Positions 11,316 to 23,795 of a DNA stretch of 64,000 nt are shown piece by piece. The notes beneath the pieces were generated by a model, which ran no database searches, was not told the DNA's origin, and saw only the letters and a program-made list of their open reading frames with translations. Source of the stretch: Cristatella mucedo (Eukaryota > Bryozoa > Phylactolaemata > Cristatellidae); NCBI GenBank assembly GCA_009760855.2, contig WPIO01000024.1, positions 1,417,501 through 1,481,500 of the forward strand. The letters run 5' to 3'. The first letter of the stretch is position 1; each line of letters starts with the position of its first letter. The translations under genes were made by a program, and so were the position numbers.

Positions 11316-13617
11316 CTACAAACGGTTGGAGGGCGATTAAATTGAACGATTGGAACGCCTACATCAGCCTACCTGCAGTGTTGCGAGTTTTTAGAAATCG
11401 GTTGTCAGACGGGAGGAGATTGAGATTGAGAGGGAGGAGATTGAGAGGCCAAACCGACAACAAGCAACGAGGCGCGTATCTAGGGCGAAATTTACTGTGA
11501 ACGTACGAGTTCGTGCTGCCTAGCAAACGATGCGTTACATATTTCAAAAAACTTTCCCAAGACTAACAGACTTAAAGCTTGATTTTGGCGAATTTCTGTC
11601 TTTCCTACAAGCGCTGTTAACAAATCTGATTTCAGCTCATCGAAGCCAACACACCCAGCGCTTCATCGTCAGGCATTCAGCGATCGTAGGCGATCGTAGC
11701 GTGACTTACGTGTGCATCCCCTAACCGATAAATAAATATAGATATAATTCATTTGTCAAGCGCCCCAAGAGAACTTTTTAGTAATTAATTTTGCTTTTTG
11801 AATAATTTTGCTGCTTGTGTTTTGCATTGATTTATAACGTTTTTGCAATAGATAGTCTTCGTTTGACTTTTTGATGTCCTTTTTATTTTTTTTGCAATTA
11901 TGACTAATCCTCATTGCATGACCTTCATGACTTCTCGCCCTTGCACCTGCGAATGAACGCTTACCCTGGAGTGCGTGTCGTGTCTCTCGTGTCGTGCTAG
12001 AACGAGTCGAACTTGCATTTTGTGCTTATGCGTGTAAGTAGCTTCACTTATATAGCTCCCGCATCTCCCTGGATGAGGCACGAGTAATGCTCGAGAGCGA
12101 AACGAACTCAAGGCCTGAGCGGCTGTCGGCGCGAATACGGTGGCCAACAAGTATCGTCTCGCGAAACAGAGACAAAATGAGAGCCAGAGCTGAGCCGGTA
12201 TAAAGATGGAAGCCAATTTTGCATTGCAGCGGAAGCGAAGGACGGCTAGAAATGAAGTGGCAGAGTCGGCAGCTGCAGAGAAGATACTGCCACGAAAGCG
12301 CGTAGCAGAGCTGAAACCCGAGTGCGTAGGCAGCACTAGACGCAACGCGAGTAGCCGCTAGGCTGCGTGAGCTCGGCTGCGTGATGCTGGCAGAGCCATC
12401 GAAACACATCGAAGCGAAGGTCAAAGGTTATCGAGCAGGTTAGCGAGATGTCGAAGGTTAGCGAGCAGGTTAGCGAGATGTCGAAGCAGCTCTGATGCAC
12501 CAAGACAGCAGTAGACAGCAGGAGAGCGCACCAAAATCGGCCACGCCTCCAACCAGCGTCTCTAGCCGACTTCTCTCGCCCAATGCTGCCCGCCTTGAAC
12601 CGGTTGCTGCTTCTTTACAAGAAAGTTTCAGCAAGCGACACAATATGCGGCAGCTAAGAATTGCCGCAGAAGGATGCAGTGAAGCCGAGCTCTTTGAGCT
12701 GGGTACTCGATGCCCGGCAAAGACGGCATCCGAGGCATCTTTCTGAAAGCGTTTTTTTTGTTGTATCAAACTTCCTAGCACTGACAACGCTGTTGAACAT
12801 CACACGCTCAGAAGCTTTTATCCACGCTGATTGCTTTTGGCTCAGAGCATCGACGGGATGAAAACGGAAATGTTTGGCAGAAAATGACCTGGATTTTAAT
12901 TTCGCTTCAACCGCCTTCCTAAGAAAAGAGCGAGACGGAAAGAAAGCTTCTCTTTCTCAACGACCGCTACAGTTGAAGCCGCCACTTTCGCCAGCAGACG
13001 CTTCGGTCGTGGTTACTCGCCCGCCTCGACAGCTGGATCTTCCCTTATAAACTGAAGTACGGAGCCTCCAAGACAGCTGGCTCACACAGAGGTCGTGTCG
13101 TTATTCAGCAGCACTGTGCAGCAAGCTTTTAGACCCGCTGTCTGCAATGTCTGCAGCAAAAATTACGATGCTAAATTACTATGCTTCTCAAAGGCGTAGT
13201 TTTGTAGAAGAAGAAAGCATTTTTCTCAACGCGGATGCACCTCAGTTATTTTAGTGTACGCCCGAGCGGGTAAGGAGTGCCCTTCGATAGAGCAGCCAGA
13301 TGAAGGCCTCCGCGCGGATGCACCTCCGCCATTGTGCTGCAAGCAGGAATAGATAAAACCTGCTCGGACGCAGTCAGCCCGGCTGACGGTGTAGGGAACT
13401 GACGGTGGAGGGAACTGCCGATGTCCTAGAGCTCGAAGCTTCTCGAAAAGCCAAAGCCGCGGAGAGGGCATTAGACGAATAGCTCTAATCGCTTTACGCT
13501 TTCGAGATGGCCAAGTCGTTTTAACGGTCGGCTCGCTGCCTACCTACCCGCCTCGTCTACGAGGGAGGAGCTCGCACCGGCGGCGGCTACGAGTTATGAA
13601 CTACGAACCGAGCGTAC
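11316..13617. other. Intron between the last Ig and the last Fn3
   Basis: GC-richer than most introns here, with several open frames on both strands around 11.9-12.8 kb but no domain and no phase-compatible exon. It holds the 30-base tandem duplication at 12426. Confidence 0.45.
12426..12485. repeat. 30-base tandem duplication
   Basis: Two near-identical 30-base units (core GAGCAGGTTAGCGAGATG) lie side by side. Confidence 0.9.
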
Positions 13618-13968
13618 CTCCCGCTAGCAGCCAGCAGCGGGTCGTAGCGCCGCTCTTTTCCAGACGAGCCGCGCACGTGTAGGAGCCGGCGTCGTGAGGC
13701 GCGGCCGCTCGGCGGAGCCGCAGCTCCTGCCGACCGTCGCTGTAGTGGCTCAGCTCGTAGTGATCGCCGATGGCCGTCGAGCCGCTCCGAATGTCGGCCG
13801 CTATCAGCTCGTCATTCTTGTACCACGACACTAGCGTTTCGACACCGCCGCCGCCGCCGTGGTTGCTGCTTGCCGATTCAGCCGCACACTCCATTCGGCA
13901 GCTGAGCATGAACGGACGACCCAGCTGGAACGCCGTTGGCTCCAGCTTTTCGCAGAAGTGAAGCAGTG
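13618..13968 (-). CDS. unc-89: I-set Ig domain before Fn3 and kinase 2
   Basis: This one-exon Ig domain, phase 1-1, has acceptor GCGTTTTTGCAG and donor GGGAG|GTACGC. It contains B-strand FMLSCRMEC, the invariant Trp in LVSWYKNDELI, and HDAGSYTCAARL, so both disulphide cysteines are kept. A run of five glycines from a GGC-repeat tract lengthens the loop before the Trp strand. Its place just before Fn3 and kinase 2 matches UNC-89. Confidence 0.88.
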
Positions 13969-14114
13969 CTGCAAAAACGCAGGGAGCGTTGAACGTTAGT
14001 CTAGCTTCGGTTGGAATGGATGATCGCGAGAGTGAGGAGGACCGATAGAAGTTTTTTTTAGCAGGATTTCCTGGCCGACGAGGGAAGGAATGCGAAAACC
14101 CACCCATCCCTTAC

Positions 14115-14325
14115 GTTTTGAGTCGGGATCGTGGCCGCTCCATTCGGCGGCAGCGGGTAGTTTGTGCTCGATGTGCGCCATTCCCTTGGTAGCGAGTGCT
14201 ATCAAGTCGCTTTTGTTGAGCTCCACCGCTGTTGAACTCCTGCCGTCGGCGCCGCCTTTCCTCTCTAACTGATCGCGCATGTGCAGTGTCCTTACGCACC
14301 ACATCGCCTCTTCCTCTGCGTGGAC
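14115..14325 (-). CDS. unc-89: Interkinase linker exon
   Basis: This 211-base exon has acceptor GCTATGTTGTAG (phase 0) and donor AAAAC|GTAAGG (phase 1). The frame chosen (AMWCVRTLHMRDQLERKGGA) is the only one whose exit phase fits the Ig exon at 13968; another open frame through the same bases is Arg-rich and out of phase. No domain is recognised. The N-terminal part looks helical. Confidence 0.6.
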
Positions 14326-14401
14326 CTACAACATAGCAGGTAAGCACGGACTATTTGCAGAAGTGTTGCACAAGCATTTTCAGGTTGCAGCAGCACACTT
14401 A

Positions 14402-14482
14402 TAACAATAATAATAATAATACACTTGATAAAGTGCCCTCAGAGTACTTAATCTCTCGCTAGGTGCTTTACAATTGCTGCAC
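14402..14482 (-). mobile_element. LINE 3' tail fragment
   Basis: (AAT)n is followed by the reverse complement of the family tail (GCACCTAGCGAGAGATTAAGT...AGGGCACTTTATCAAGTG). Confidence 0.85.
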
Positions 14483-14807
14483 TTACTTATTCGCTGCCCC
14501 GTTGTACTCGAAACTTAAAATTACGAGAGGCTGGTTCAACTATGAATTGGAGCTCTTAGTGTGGCGACATAATTCAATTATTCTTGTATTGTCATTTCTT
14601 ATTTATTCCTTATCATTTATTATTATCAGTTTCTTATGATCTAAAGCTGATTTGTGTTGTTCAGTCCTAGCTTTTACAATTTACAGTTTTCTCTCTCGTG
14701 TGCAAAAGAAATGACAGCGGTGGTCGCCAGTGTATCTATTAGCATCATATGTGAGGCAGAGAGTTGCTGTACCAGGCTGCAGTTCTTGAGCCGACTATTA
14801 TGATAAT

Positions 14808-15665
14808 AATAATAATAATGCACTTGATAAAGCACCCTCGGAGAACTCAATCTCTTTCTAGGCACTTTAAATTTGCTGCAAAGGAAACGCGATCAAACGT
14901 TGAGTGGTATCATGCTTGATAAACAACATGAATAACATGATTAGGGGTGACGTGCAGGGTCAGCATGCAAGTGTGGTTAGTGGCAGCATGCAACAGTGTC
15001 AGCACGCATAAGCACACCAAGGACGAATCACAAATACCCACTAAATGCTGTCATTAATAGATGCGTTTTTATTTTTTTTCAATGTGGTCAAGTCAGGGGA
15101 TGTCGTGACGCAAGTCGGGAGTGAGCACCAGGCTTTGGGAGCACACGAACTAAATGCACGGTCTCCAAACGATTTAAGGTTTGTACGAGGTACAGTTAAC
15201 CAGTTTCCGAAAAGCGGGTGGTATGCGATGCTTGGCCTGGTGGGGTAGTAGATCTAATACGTAAAAAAATAAATCCTAGCTGATTAAACAGCCTCTTTTT
15301 GTATAGCGACAGAAGAGCCTTTACGGCTATCACCACCGCTTGCAGTGGTGATAAAGGATCGCCCACCGTAGGAATCGAACACACGACCTCGGGACTGAGG
15401 TCCTGAAAGCAACCGCCTTACCTAGTGTGCCATCATGGCTCACCAAGGTAGGCTGCAGCCAAAGATTGAAGGGACCTGAAAGTGAGTGACAGAATCTTAA
15501 AGTCGGTGCATTGCTCGACTGGGAGCCAGTGCAGATCGGCGAGAAGTGATGTGATGTTGCTACTGCGACGCCCACGATAGACAAGCCTAGCTGCGGAGTT
15601 TTGCACCAGCTGTAAGCACCTGATTGCATATGCCGGATGTGTCAGCAAGCAGCGAGTATCCTGGA
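14808..15665 (-). mobile_element. LINE 3' part interrupted by a SINE
   Basis: A minus-strand 3' tail, 3' UTR and C-terminal coding region (LQLVQNSAARLVYRGRRSS). The copy is split near 15255 by a SINE in the same orientation and resumes at about 15440. Confidence 0.9.
15262..15440 (-). mobile_element. SINE family 1 inserted into a LINE
   Basis: A full SINE with box B GTGTTCGATTCCTACG on the minus strand and an AATCCTAGCTGATTAAACAGC boundary. It lies within LINE sequence that is continuous in the copy at 60 kb. Confidence 0.9.
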
Positions 15666-16214
15666 AACGGTTGCATTCAACCTTGGTGTCATAATATCAG
15701 ATGAACCGGGAGACAGCATACTGGCTAGCCCTTTTGCTTTCGACATATTTGTAAGTAATTAGTTCGGACAACACATCGAGGCAGAAGCTAATCTAATGAA
15801 CAACTTAGTGGATTTCTACAATTCTAGCTAAATTAATAAGCGTAGCGATAAAACTCCTTTGTTTTGTCTACATTACGACTACAAGTGTAAGATTTTATTA
15901 CGCTCTTCCAACTACAGTACACTAGTCATTTTGACTGAAAGTAAAACGCCATGCCGTCAAAAGTAAGGCGACGAAAACAACATAACTATTAACCTGTCAG
16001 TGAAACCGAGGCCGCGGGCTTGGGAGACAAAATGTTCATTTGTGGAAACCGCACCGCATATTCTCATCTCTTTGCTTTCGCTATTGCTCTTTGCTATCCT
16101 TTTCTGAGCGTTAAGTCTCTCGATAAATCTGGCTGACGGTTCGGCCAATATTGGTTAGATGAATGACAGAAAATATTTTTGATTGTGGAAAATCGCCAAG
16201 GCGTCCGACAGGGG

Positions 16215-16330
16215 AAGATATAATTCGTTTTTATAACACCCTAACGAAACATAATCATTCACCAGGCGCTACGCATAGGGTACGAGCCACCGACCTCACG
16301 GTCGTCAGAGGTCAGCACCTTGGGCACCGA
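16215..16330 (-). mobile_element. Diverged SINE, probably family 2
   Basis: On the minus strand it carries CGTGAGGTCGGTGGCTCGTACCCTATGCG, resembling the family 2 head-to-body region. It is strongly diverged. Confidence 0.4.
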
Positions 16331-17199
16331 GCTCAATCAGGGAGGCAATCTGATGTTTACAAGGAATCCGGTCGCTGCAAGCGCCTCCTCCACAATGAGC
16401 ACGAAAGACACTTTTGGCTACGCCAGGTCAGGTCAGGTCAGGTCAGTTGGCAATCGGCAAGGAGCGGACCATGAGCTGCAAGACCCAGATTTATTAGTGA
16501 GATGTAATAGGCTTGCTTGGCTCTTGCTTGACGTGTGCGATAAAGCGCCCAGTCAACCTGCGGTTAGTGATGTAGGCGCCTGATGAGTAAGACCCAGCGG
16601 GGCCGGTAATTTCCCTTCCCTTCCGTTGGCAGCAAGAAAACAAGAGGAAATGCTTGCATTGCCCGTCACTCCATTGCAAACGCATGCTGATGTGTGTGAG
16701 TGACAATCGTGACGCTGACGAAGCGGTCCTTGGACGAGTCTCTGCAGGCAGGACAGGCGATGGGCACTGGCTCGCCGGCTAACGTAGCTCAGCATTACAA
16801 TGTCGTCGATTGCAGTGGCAGTGATGGTGGCAGTAACGGAGATCGCGGGCAACTGGCGCCGAGCCTCCCACGCTGCTGCAGATGAGGTGCTTGTTCGCAC
16901 AGGCGCGATTCTGGCTGCCGAATGCCTGGCAGTAGCAGCATACTAACGCTCTGTTATTTAAGACTGGCCAGAGCCCCTGTGGGTGGCATGTCAGACGTGA
17001 AGGTAGACTTTCTAATTACCCTTTCTATGCTTAAAGAAAGGTCGACGGAGTTTTGCAGTTAGGCCAACAAGCTTAATTTCACCAATCGTAAGAGAAGTAT
17101 CAGAAGCGAATATTAGAACTAGACCGGATTTTGTCTGGCTGCTCGCTCGGGAGAATGTGGACTGCAGAGTTCCATCCGATAGCAGTAGAGGTTAATTGA

Positions 17200-17320
17200 G
17201 CTAAATTCGTCCTACAAATAGCGGCAGAGGAGCCTTTCCGGTTCTCACCAGGAGAACCTGCTGCAGGACTCGAACCCACGATCTGGGTTTGGAAGTGCGA
17301 GCAAATTGCCATGGGCGAAG
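17200..17320 (-). mobile_element. Diverged SINE family 1
   Basis: A minus-strand box B (GGGTTCGAGTCCTGCA) followed by GGTGAGAACCGGAAAGGCTCC...GCCGCTATTTGTAGG. Confidence 0.7.
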
Positions 17321-17689
17321 ACCCAGAGGCATTATGGTTTCGCTCGGCGGCAACATTTGCAAGTACAAACACATGCTCATTCATTCGCGGAGTTTGCTGG
17401 GATTAAGCACGAGCACGTGAGTGCCCATTTTAAAGCCGAGACCTTGATGCCTCGTGTGTTTAACACCCAGGGAAGATTAGCTTCGATAGCTCAATCGGTT
17501 GGAGCAATGGTCTTGTAGCCCAGTTGTGCGGGAACGCTGTCAGCTCGAGGTCACATTCTTTTCTGGCTTGAGGCAAATTTATTAGCCAGCTTGAGACAAA
17601 ATCCTTTTCTGTCCCAGATCTCTGGTCTGCCCTTCCACGCTTTCGACAGCTTGCATTCCATTTTTTTAACGAATGAGGAATGGCGGGAC

Positions 17690-17772
17690 ATAATAATAAT
17701 AATGCACTTGATAAAGCGCCCTCGAAGAACTCAATCTCTTTCTAGGCGCTTTACATATGCTGCAAAGGGAAG
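17690..17772 (-). mobile_element. LINE 3' tail fragment
   Basis: (AAT)n plus the complement of the family tail (GCGCCTAGAAAGAGATTGAG), very close to the consensus. Confidence 0.88.
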
Positions 17773-18080
17773 CGCGATTATCTAGACAAGCTCTACGTGC
17801 GGTGTCGTAGTGTATACGATTGCTACAGGAGCTTCGCGAAGTCAATATTTTGCTCCGATAAAGGATCTTAACGTGCTCGAGAACGATCGGCCAGATCTTG
17901 AGACGATCGCGTAAGCAGAAACCGGATCTGGGTAAGCGGAGAGTCACGTCCGGTAGCTCGCTCGAGTGGTCTGGTAGCTCGCGGCGGGTTTTGAGTTCCA
18001 ATCTAACAATCGAAGTGCTGCGAGTGGTGCAATGCTTTTCTCCGGCCGCATCCTGAGGCGAAGGAGACTCATGGAGAAGA

Positions 18081-18181
<101 letters not shown>

Positions 18182-18358
18182 TAGCACACCGTCGTCACCC
18201 AGAGATCCTTTCAGGTACATTACATCCCCGATAAGTATCGTGCGAATGAGGCAATGGCGGCTTCGGTGGCATAGCAGTGAGCGGCCGTGGTAGCTTTTCA
18301 CTGGCAAATGCACAGCCAAACGCAAAGCGGCTTCCCCCATTCTGCACGCAGCACTTGC

Positions 18359-18577
18359 CTCAGCCGAGCGACCGTGACTCGAGTGCAGACTGAGAGGCAA
18401 GCTAAGTTCGTGCACGGGAACTACGTAAGCGTCGTTGCGGGAAGCCAACTTGTAGTCGGAGAACCAATCGACTAGCCACGCCTCCTCGTTCGGCGCTAGC
18501 TTAGCTGAGCTGTCCTCGGCGAGTCGTCCTGAAGAAGTCTCGCAGCGTCGCCGAAGATGCCTCGGCAGCAAGCCATG
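18359..18577 (-). CDS. unc-89: Interkinase linker exon, probable GC splice donor
   Basis: The acceptor GCGCATCTTGCAG gives phase 0, as required by the previous exon. Seventy-three codons follow, starting HGLLPRHLRRRCE. The basic patch may be the helical tail that follows kinase domains in this family. The preferred donor is GCTGAG|GCAAGT, a textbook GC donor in phase 0, matching the next exon. A plain GT donor (TTGCCA|GTGAAA at 18302) is also in phase 0 but fits the consensus less well. Confidence 0.6.
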
Positions 18578-18702
18578 CTGCAAGATGCGCAGGCGCGCTC
18601 TCGGTAAACAGCGAGCTCCACTCGTCAGGCTACCTTGACCGCTGCACACACACACTCGCTGTGGCGCATGGAAACCGGTCAAAAAAGGCGGTCAGCACCA
18701 AC

Positions 18703-18826
18703 CTGCTCCTGATGGATGACGATAAATTCTCGTGCCCCTGACAGATCTAGCTTTATTCCGAAATTGTCAGCAGCGGCACATCTAAGCCATGGATGCCTGG
18801 CCGCTTCATCAATCCTAAGTCGCTCC
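18703..18826 (-). CDS. unc-89: Kinase domain 1, last helix and tail
   Basis: RERLRIDEAARHPWLRC is the standard end of a protein kinase fold (R-x-T-x-x-E-A-L-x-H-P-W-L). The acceptor CTGCCTCTTTTAG (phase 2) completes the Arg codon begun in the previous exon. After the kinase the frame continues to a moderate donor GAGCAG|GTTGGT in phase 0. Confidence 0.86.
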
Positions 18827-18999
18827 CTAAAAGAGGCAGATTTGTGTGACGGTGGCACTGACAGTAGGCGCACGATGTCCGCCCGGTTGACAGTAGCGCT
18901 AAAGGAATGTGGAGCTGTTAACTAACGATTATTTAAGGAAGGTGCAGCTCATGACTTTTAGTTTAGAGCCGGACCGGCAGCGCTTAACCTAAATCGCAT

Positions 19000-21041
19000 T
19001 CGGAATACTTATAGTGTCCCGCTCCCCCCCCCCCGCCCCACTGCCCTCACATTGACCCTTCTCGGTCTGAAACGAAGCCCGGGCTGGGAGTTGAACGAGA
19101 TGGCGACGAAGTACTGTATTCTGAACAGCGAAGTGCACATAATCGGGTCGTATTTGTAAAAGGCCTGCACCGGCGGCCGAGGTAACGTCGGAGCACATTT
19201 GACTGACGCTGTCGCCCAAAGCTAATGCCGATGGAGCCAAGTCGTGGTGGGTAATAGCGGGACCTAACTTCGCATTGGGTCTGCATGTGGCTGCGAATGC
19301 TGGTCTGTCTTGCTGCACAAACAGCCATTCTTAAGCTTGGCACTGCGTATTTTGTATGTGGGCGAATGCAATCCCTAAACCAGTCGGCGAACAAATAAGG
19401 CTGCTAGTCATGCGGGTTATAGCACTATGGATTTCCGTTCGAAACCGAGACTGTCTCTGGTCTAATTGTCGAATGATTTTGAACTCTCGGGAATCGACTT
19501 AAAATGTGCTGTGGTCACGATTCGGGTTGCAGCGAGAGCAGTCGCTGGACTCAATTAAGCATGAGCAGAAGAAGATTGAAGTGGACTTGTAAGCGAAGCT
19601 CCATGGAAATCAAGCCCTCACGACTTTTAGCTCTCTGATTGAAATTTGGGCTTTCTCTAGAAGAGCTCGACAAAAAACGCTGTAGCAGGAATCATTGCCA
19701 AATTTCGATCCCGGCCGAGGTCGGCATCAACACCCACCTCGGCATCCAGCCTGACTTCTGATGTTTTCTGTTATCATTTTGTGCCCCCCCCCACTAAGAG
19801 ACACTGCGATACGGTCGAGAAGACAAACAGTACGGACGCCACAGCAGGTGGTCGCGTAATGACATTGCTGTGGCAGTCAGTGCGTTGCTAGCTGGTCTTT
19901 AGGGCCTCCACTTCCTGGGAAAATTAGAAAGGCCGATTGTGACGAAGCGCATCTGGTCTCAGGAATTAGTGTGGCGCCGCTGGTGTTGGAATTTGATACC
20001 CAACCTGGGAGGAATGGGCTACAGAAGCGCAGAAATACAAGAGGCGAAGCTGCGCGAATTAGGGCGTGGGGTCGCACGAGCGATGGAACGACGATGACGA
20101 TGCCCCGAGTACGGATGAGGTAGGACGGTGGCTGTATTGATGTAGGCGAACGGTTGGCTGTTGAGTGGTCGCAGGCATCGACCGGCTGCTCCGGAGCAGA
20201 GGAGGGAAGAGAGGAGAGAATGACATCCGGCGTAGGCCACCGGACTGGCAGAAAGTTTGCTGTGGTTGGAATGGGGGGGGGGGGGGTCGCATGACCCTCG
20301 CATCGATTTGTCGGCCTGAGGTGGCAACTGCTCAGGGCTAGGCAGCAGACCCCTGCGGTTCACTATCCAACAATTGGAGCGCCGGCCAGAGCAACGCAGA
20401 GGAGGAGATACACCGAGACGGGCCGACTAGAGAAGGTCTCTACAGCGACCTCAAGGTGCTCACTTCATAAAGATGGCGGCAATGTGCAAATAGCGAGCTC
20501 CAAAAGAGCGCTACTCCGAGCCAGCGAACCTGCCCAATGTTTGGCGGAGTGTTGAAGCACTTAGCTTTGGTTCAACCGCCCGCTCGAAAAGCGCGGGCAA
20601 GAATGGAACGACAAAGAGCTCCCAACTAGTAAGACGTTCGAAGCTCAGCTAGGCCGAAGGACTAGCGTTAACCGTGGGATGACAGATGGGCGTTGAATAG
20701 CCTCGTGAGTAGTTTTCGTTGAATGAGCCGGCTTAATATCTGCCTGCTGCAAGGAGGTGGCTTGACACGAGTAGTGTTAAATGTACGCTGCCCGGGGTCT
20801 GCAAAGGCACCGGCAATCCGAAACAAACGCACAAGATTTTGTGAAGGAGCCGCAAAGAGGCGAATCCCTGAACGGCTGCAGTTGGCTCAGGTGCCCAGTT
20901 CAGGAACAGATAGTCTTCGCGAAAGGCACCAATTATGGCGGCATTGGCGTCCTCCTCTGCCGCCCGGCTCTGTGTTCTCGTCCAGTCGCTGACTGACTAA
21001 CGGCTGTTACAGCTAGGGCCGATCAGAGCGCTGCCACTTAC
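19000..21041. other. Intron inside kinase domain 1
   Basis: Contains homopolymer C and G runs (19023, 20274) and several non-homologous open frames. No exon fits here, because the flanking exons join exactly in phase 2. Confidence 0.6.
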
Positions 21042-21161
21042 CGCGTTTCCCTCTGTAGCAGGCGAGTGATGAAGTCGCAGGCGTCGGGTGAGACAGCGAG
21101 CAGAGAGTCGACGTCCACGTTTATACTGCTGTCGTCCTGGACACGAGGCACGCCTCCCAGA
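21042..21161 (-). CDS. unc-89: Kinase domain 1, alpha-G/H
   Basis: This exon encodes LGGVPRVQDDSSINVDVDSL, then LAVSPDACDFITRLLQRETR, a clear match to the kinase S-x-x-A-x-D-F-I-x-x-L-L motif. The acceptor AACACTTGCAG (phase 2) and donor ACGCG|GTAAGT (phase 2) join both neighbours in frame. The usual SPF after the loop glycine is changed to VPR. Confidence 0.88.
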
Positions 21162-23611
21162 CTGCAAGTGTTACGAGCGTCGACGGAAACGAGCCGCTAC
21201 AGCAACGACGAGCTGCAGACGTGCGCGAACTTTATCCATTTCGCTAAGGCTACATCCGACCGTGTTGTGTACTCTGAACCGATATGCGCTATTCCCGAGA
21301 AAATGACCGCTTATGGTCTCGTAAAGAGCAGCCTGTCAATTACCTAAGCATTAACGAAGCCTAAGGGACTAGTAGACCAGGGATGATTTTTTATGTACTT
21401 TTAGAAATTTTTTCTAAATATTAGTAATGTTTTATTTGCCCTAGCTCCATTTAGAGAGAGACAGAAAAGGGTAAACATTGGCACTATGGCATTGGGTGCT
21501 ATGCCAGTTTCAAAACTGAGTGGCAGGAAAAGCAAGAGTATCCGATGAGATAGTTCACAGCACTTTCTAATTTAATTATGAATACGGTAAGCTAGAGTTT
21601 TGATTGAAATTTTTGAATGATGGAAGGGGGCACCATCATTCTGTTTGCTATTTGCACTGAGCACGATTGCTCGGCCATACAAATCCACACACAATTAAAG
21701 CGTCAGCATAATTATATATTACGCCCGAGGTCTCAGAAAGAATGCAGACTAAATATATATATATAATAAAGAATCACCCTTGTAAAAGGACAAAGCAGAC
21801 AAAAGCATTCCATGAAACAGCGATCTTGGTAAACAACTTGCAGCTCAATTAAATGTCTCCAGAAAATGTAGTAAGAAATGCCATTTACCAGTCCCACCTT
21901 AATATACATAGTATAGGAACTTTGATCAAATGTTACAGGATATATTTATATAAACAAATAAATAAATAAATAAATATATATATATAGGCAGATAGGTAGG
22001 AAGGATATGCTGCGACCTCATCTAGCCGGTACTTGAGAAAATATTTAAAAATGGCAAAGGCGTTCCACAATTATCTGAGACCAGGGGGATAAACTTATTG
22101 GATAACATTTCACCCTAGATTTTAGATTCTGCACCCGGGTAGCCGTAGTTTTCGTCAGTGGTTGGCATGGGTAGTTTGATTGGAAAACTGACGGTGCACA
22201 ATTACGGACCAAACTGAAAGGAGCAGAGTGAGTTTAGAAGAGACCTCATTTATTGATGCCCAGGAAACAAAGTGTCGTAGAAACGTACAAAAGCAGAAGT
22301 ATAGCGTATCATTGAAACTAATGAGAACCACTTAGCCATAATAGGTAGTTGTTCAAATTAAAGTAACTGCCTTCTTGTCCAATGTATGCCCAAGTGCTCT
22401 CTATTTGCCTGCAGTTCTCTATTTTCTTTGTTACATGCACATGCATATTCAAGTTAAAAAATGCTTGCGCACACGGTGCTTATTCTACAGCTTGATAAAT
22501 GTAATACAATAATACCACTTTTTGAATTTAATACAGCAATAATAATAATGTAGTGATATTATAAAATATATCTATAATAAATAGATAACTGTGCCGAGTG
22601 CTTCGTTTTCTTTCGATTTCAGTGAATCGTAAATGCCTCTATTTTAGAAGTTACTGTAAATTAGACTTAATTTGGTGTATAATTTTCCAAGAATGAAGTT
22701 AAAAGCGAGCTAAAATTAATTTTTTCTCGACAGAAACGTCTGACAATGTAAGGTGGCGATAGGTAGCCTCTGGCAAAATAGCTGTCACCTCATTCTGCAC
22801 AAATTGATTAGGGCTGAAATTTAAAAGTATGGTAAACGTTATCTTCCACTCGAACTAACAGCACTGAAGGTGGTTGTTTTGTTTCAAATTACTGCAGCAC
22901 TCAACCCAGTGTTTAGACAAGCCTCCCTTATTACAAATGACTGCTCGGCAGTGTCTGGGTCTAGGTATGCAGTGCACAAGGCTTTTTAAGTGGTAGCAAG
23001 GTCTATTGATTCTTTCGTAAGCTCGCTATGGTTGTAAAATTGACATTGACTGCCATGCGATTCATCCAGTATGGCCAAAAGTTCAAGATGATATGTAAAT
23101 GTGGACACTGGTCTTTATCGTTCCTTCATAAATCTCGCGGTGAAAAACTAAAACCAGGAGGTCAGATCACTCTCACCAGATACTTTAGGGGCAAGGTGCT
23201 CGAACGTCGCGACTAACTGGATCAGTTAGTGTTGCAGGAAATTTTCTATTGTTCACTGAACACGGAATGACAGGCTCTTCTGCTAATATAACAATAAGGC
23301 TGCTGATTCAGCTGACATTTACTTAGCCCTTTTTTATCGTGAGTGTAATACACTCGTTATTCAATTAAATGGAGGTATTCTTTGGAATTACTCAATTTCT
23401 ACACGAATTTCCTTATATAAATGGGCTTTCGTCACATAATAAAATCTAGTCATACTGCTCAAAAGTAAGCAAAAGCATTTTCTTGTCCACTTAAACTGTC
23501 TACGTGTGTTTCCCACTATCTCCGCACTTTCAAGCCTCTCATGCTTCATTTCTGTAGGTCTTACTGAAAGCAGTATTTCTAATCGCCAGTTGACATTCTC
23601 GAATCCTGGCT
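21162..23611. other. AT-rich intron stretch
   Basis: AT-rich sequence with short TA and AAAT runs (21752, 21955). No exon and no clear transposon. Confidence 0.6.
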
Positions 23612-23795
23612 GTTGGTGAGCCGTGATGGCACACTAGGTAGATAAGGCGGTTGCTTTATATGACCTCGGTCCCGATGTCGTGGGTTCGGAATCTGCTGTG
23701 GGCGATCCTTTATCGCCGCTGCAAGCGGTCGTGATAGCCATAAGGCTCTTCTGTCGATATATAAAAAAGGCTGTTGAATCAGTGAGTATTTTTTT
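23612..23795 (+). mobile_element. SINE family 1
   Basis: A plus-strand copy: GTGAGCCGTGATGGCACACTAGGT (A-box region), GTGGGTTCGGAATC (box B), body GGGCGATCCTTTATCGCC, tail AAAGGCTGTTGAATCAG. Confidence 0.9.

Noticed and set aside
11911-12787. Several open frames on both strands (up to 144 codons) suggesting a nested gene
   Set aside because: No domain, start context or splice structure could be supported. The GC-richer composition alone explains the open frames.
16425-16446. GGTCA tandem (AGGTCAGGTCAGGTCAGGTCAG), possible nuclear-receptor direct repeat
   Set aside because: Only a 22-base simple repeat with no spacing pattern specific enough to claim a response element.
17478-17560. tRNA-like stretch with an A-box-like GATAGCTCAATCGGTTGGAGC
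   Set aside because: No matching acceptor stem or proper box B could be found; it is at best another decayed SINE head, not a tRNA gene.
18578-18641. Extension of the 18359 exon upstream to the acceptor GTGTGTGCAG at 18642
   Set aside because: That start needs phase 2, but the preceding kinase-tail exon leaves phase 0. The nearer acceptor at 18577 fits.
19051-19120. A possible exon with good splice sites (acceptor GCTGTTCAG, donor TCAAT|GTGAGG) encoding a Ser-rich segment
   Set aside because: It lies in the intron between the kinase 1 exons 21042-21161 and 18703-18826, which already join exactly in phase 2. Its phase 1 entry cannot be accommodated.
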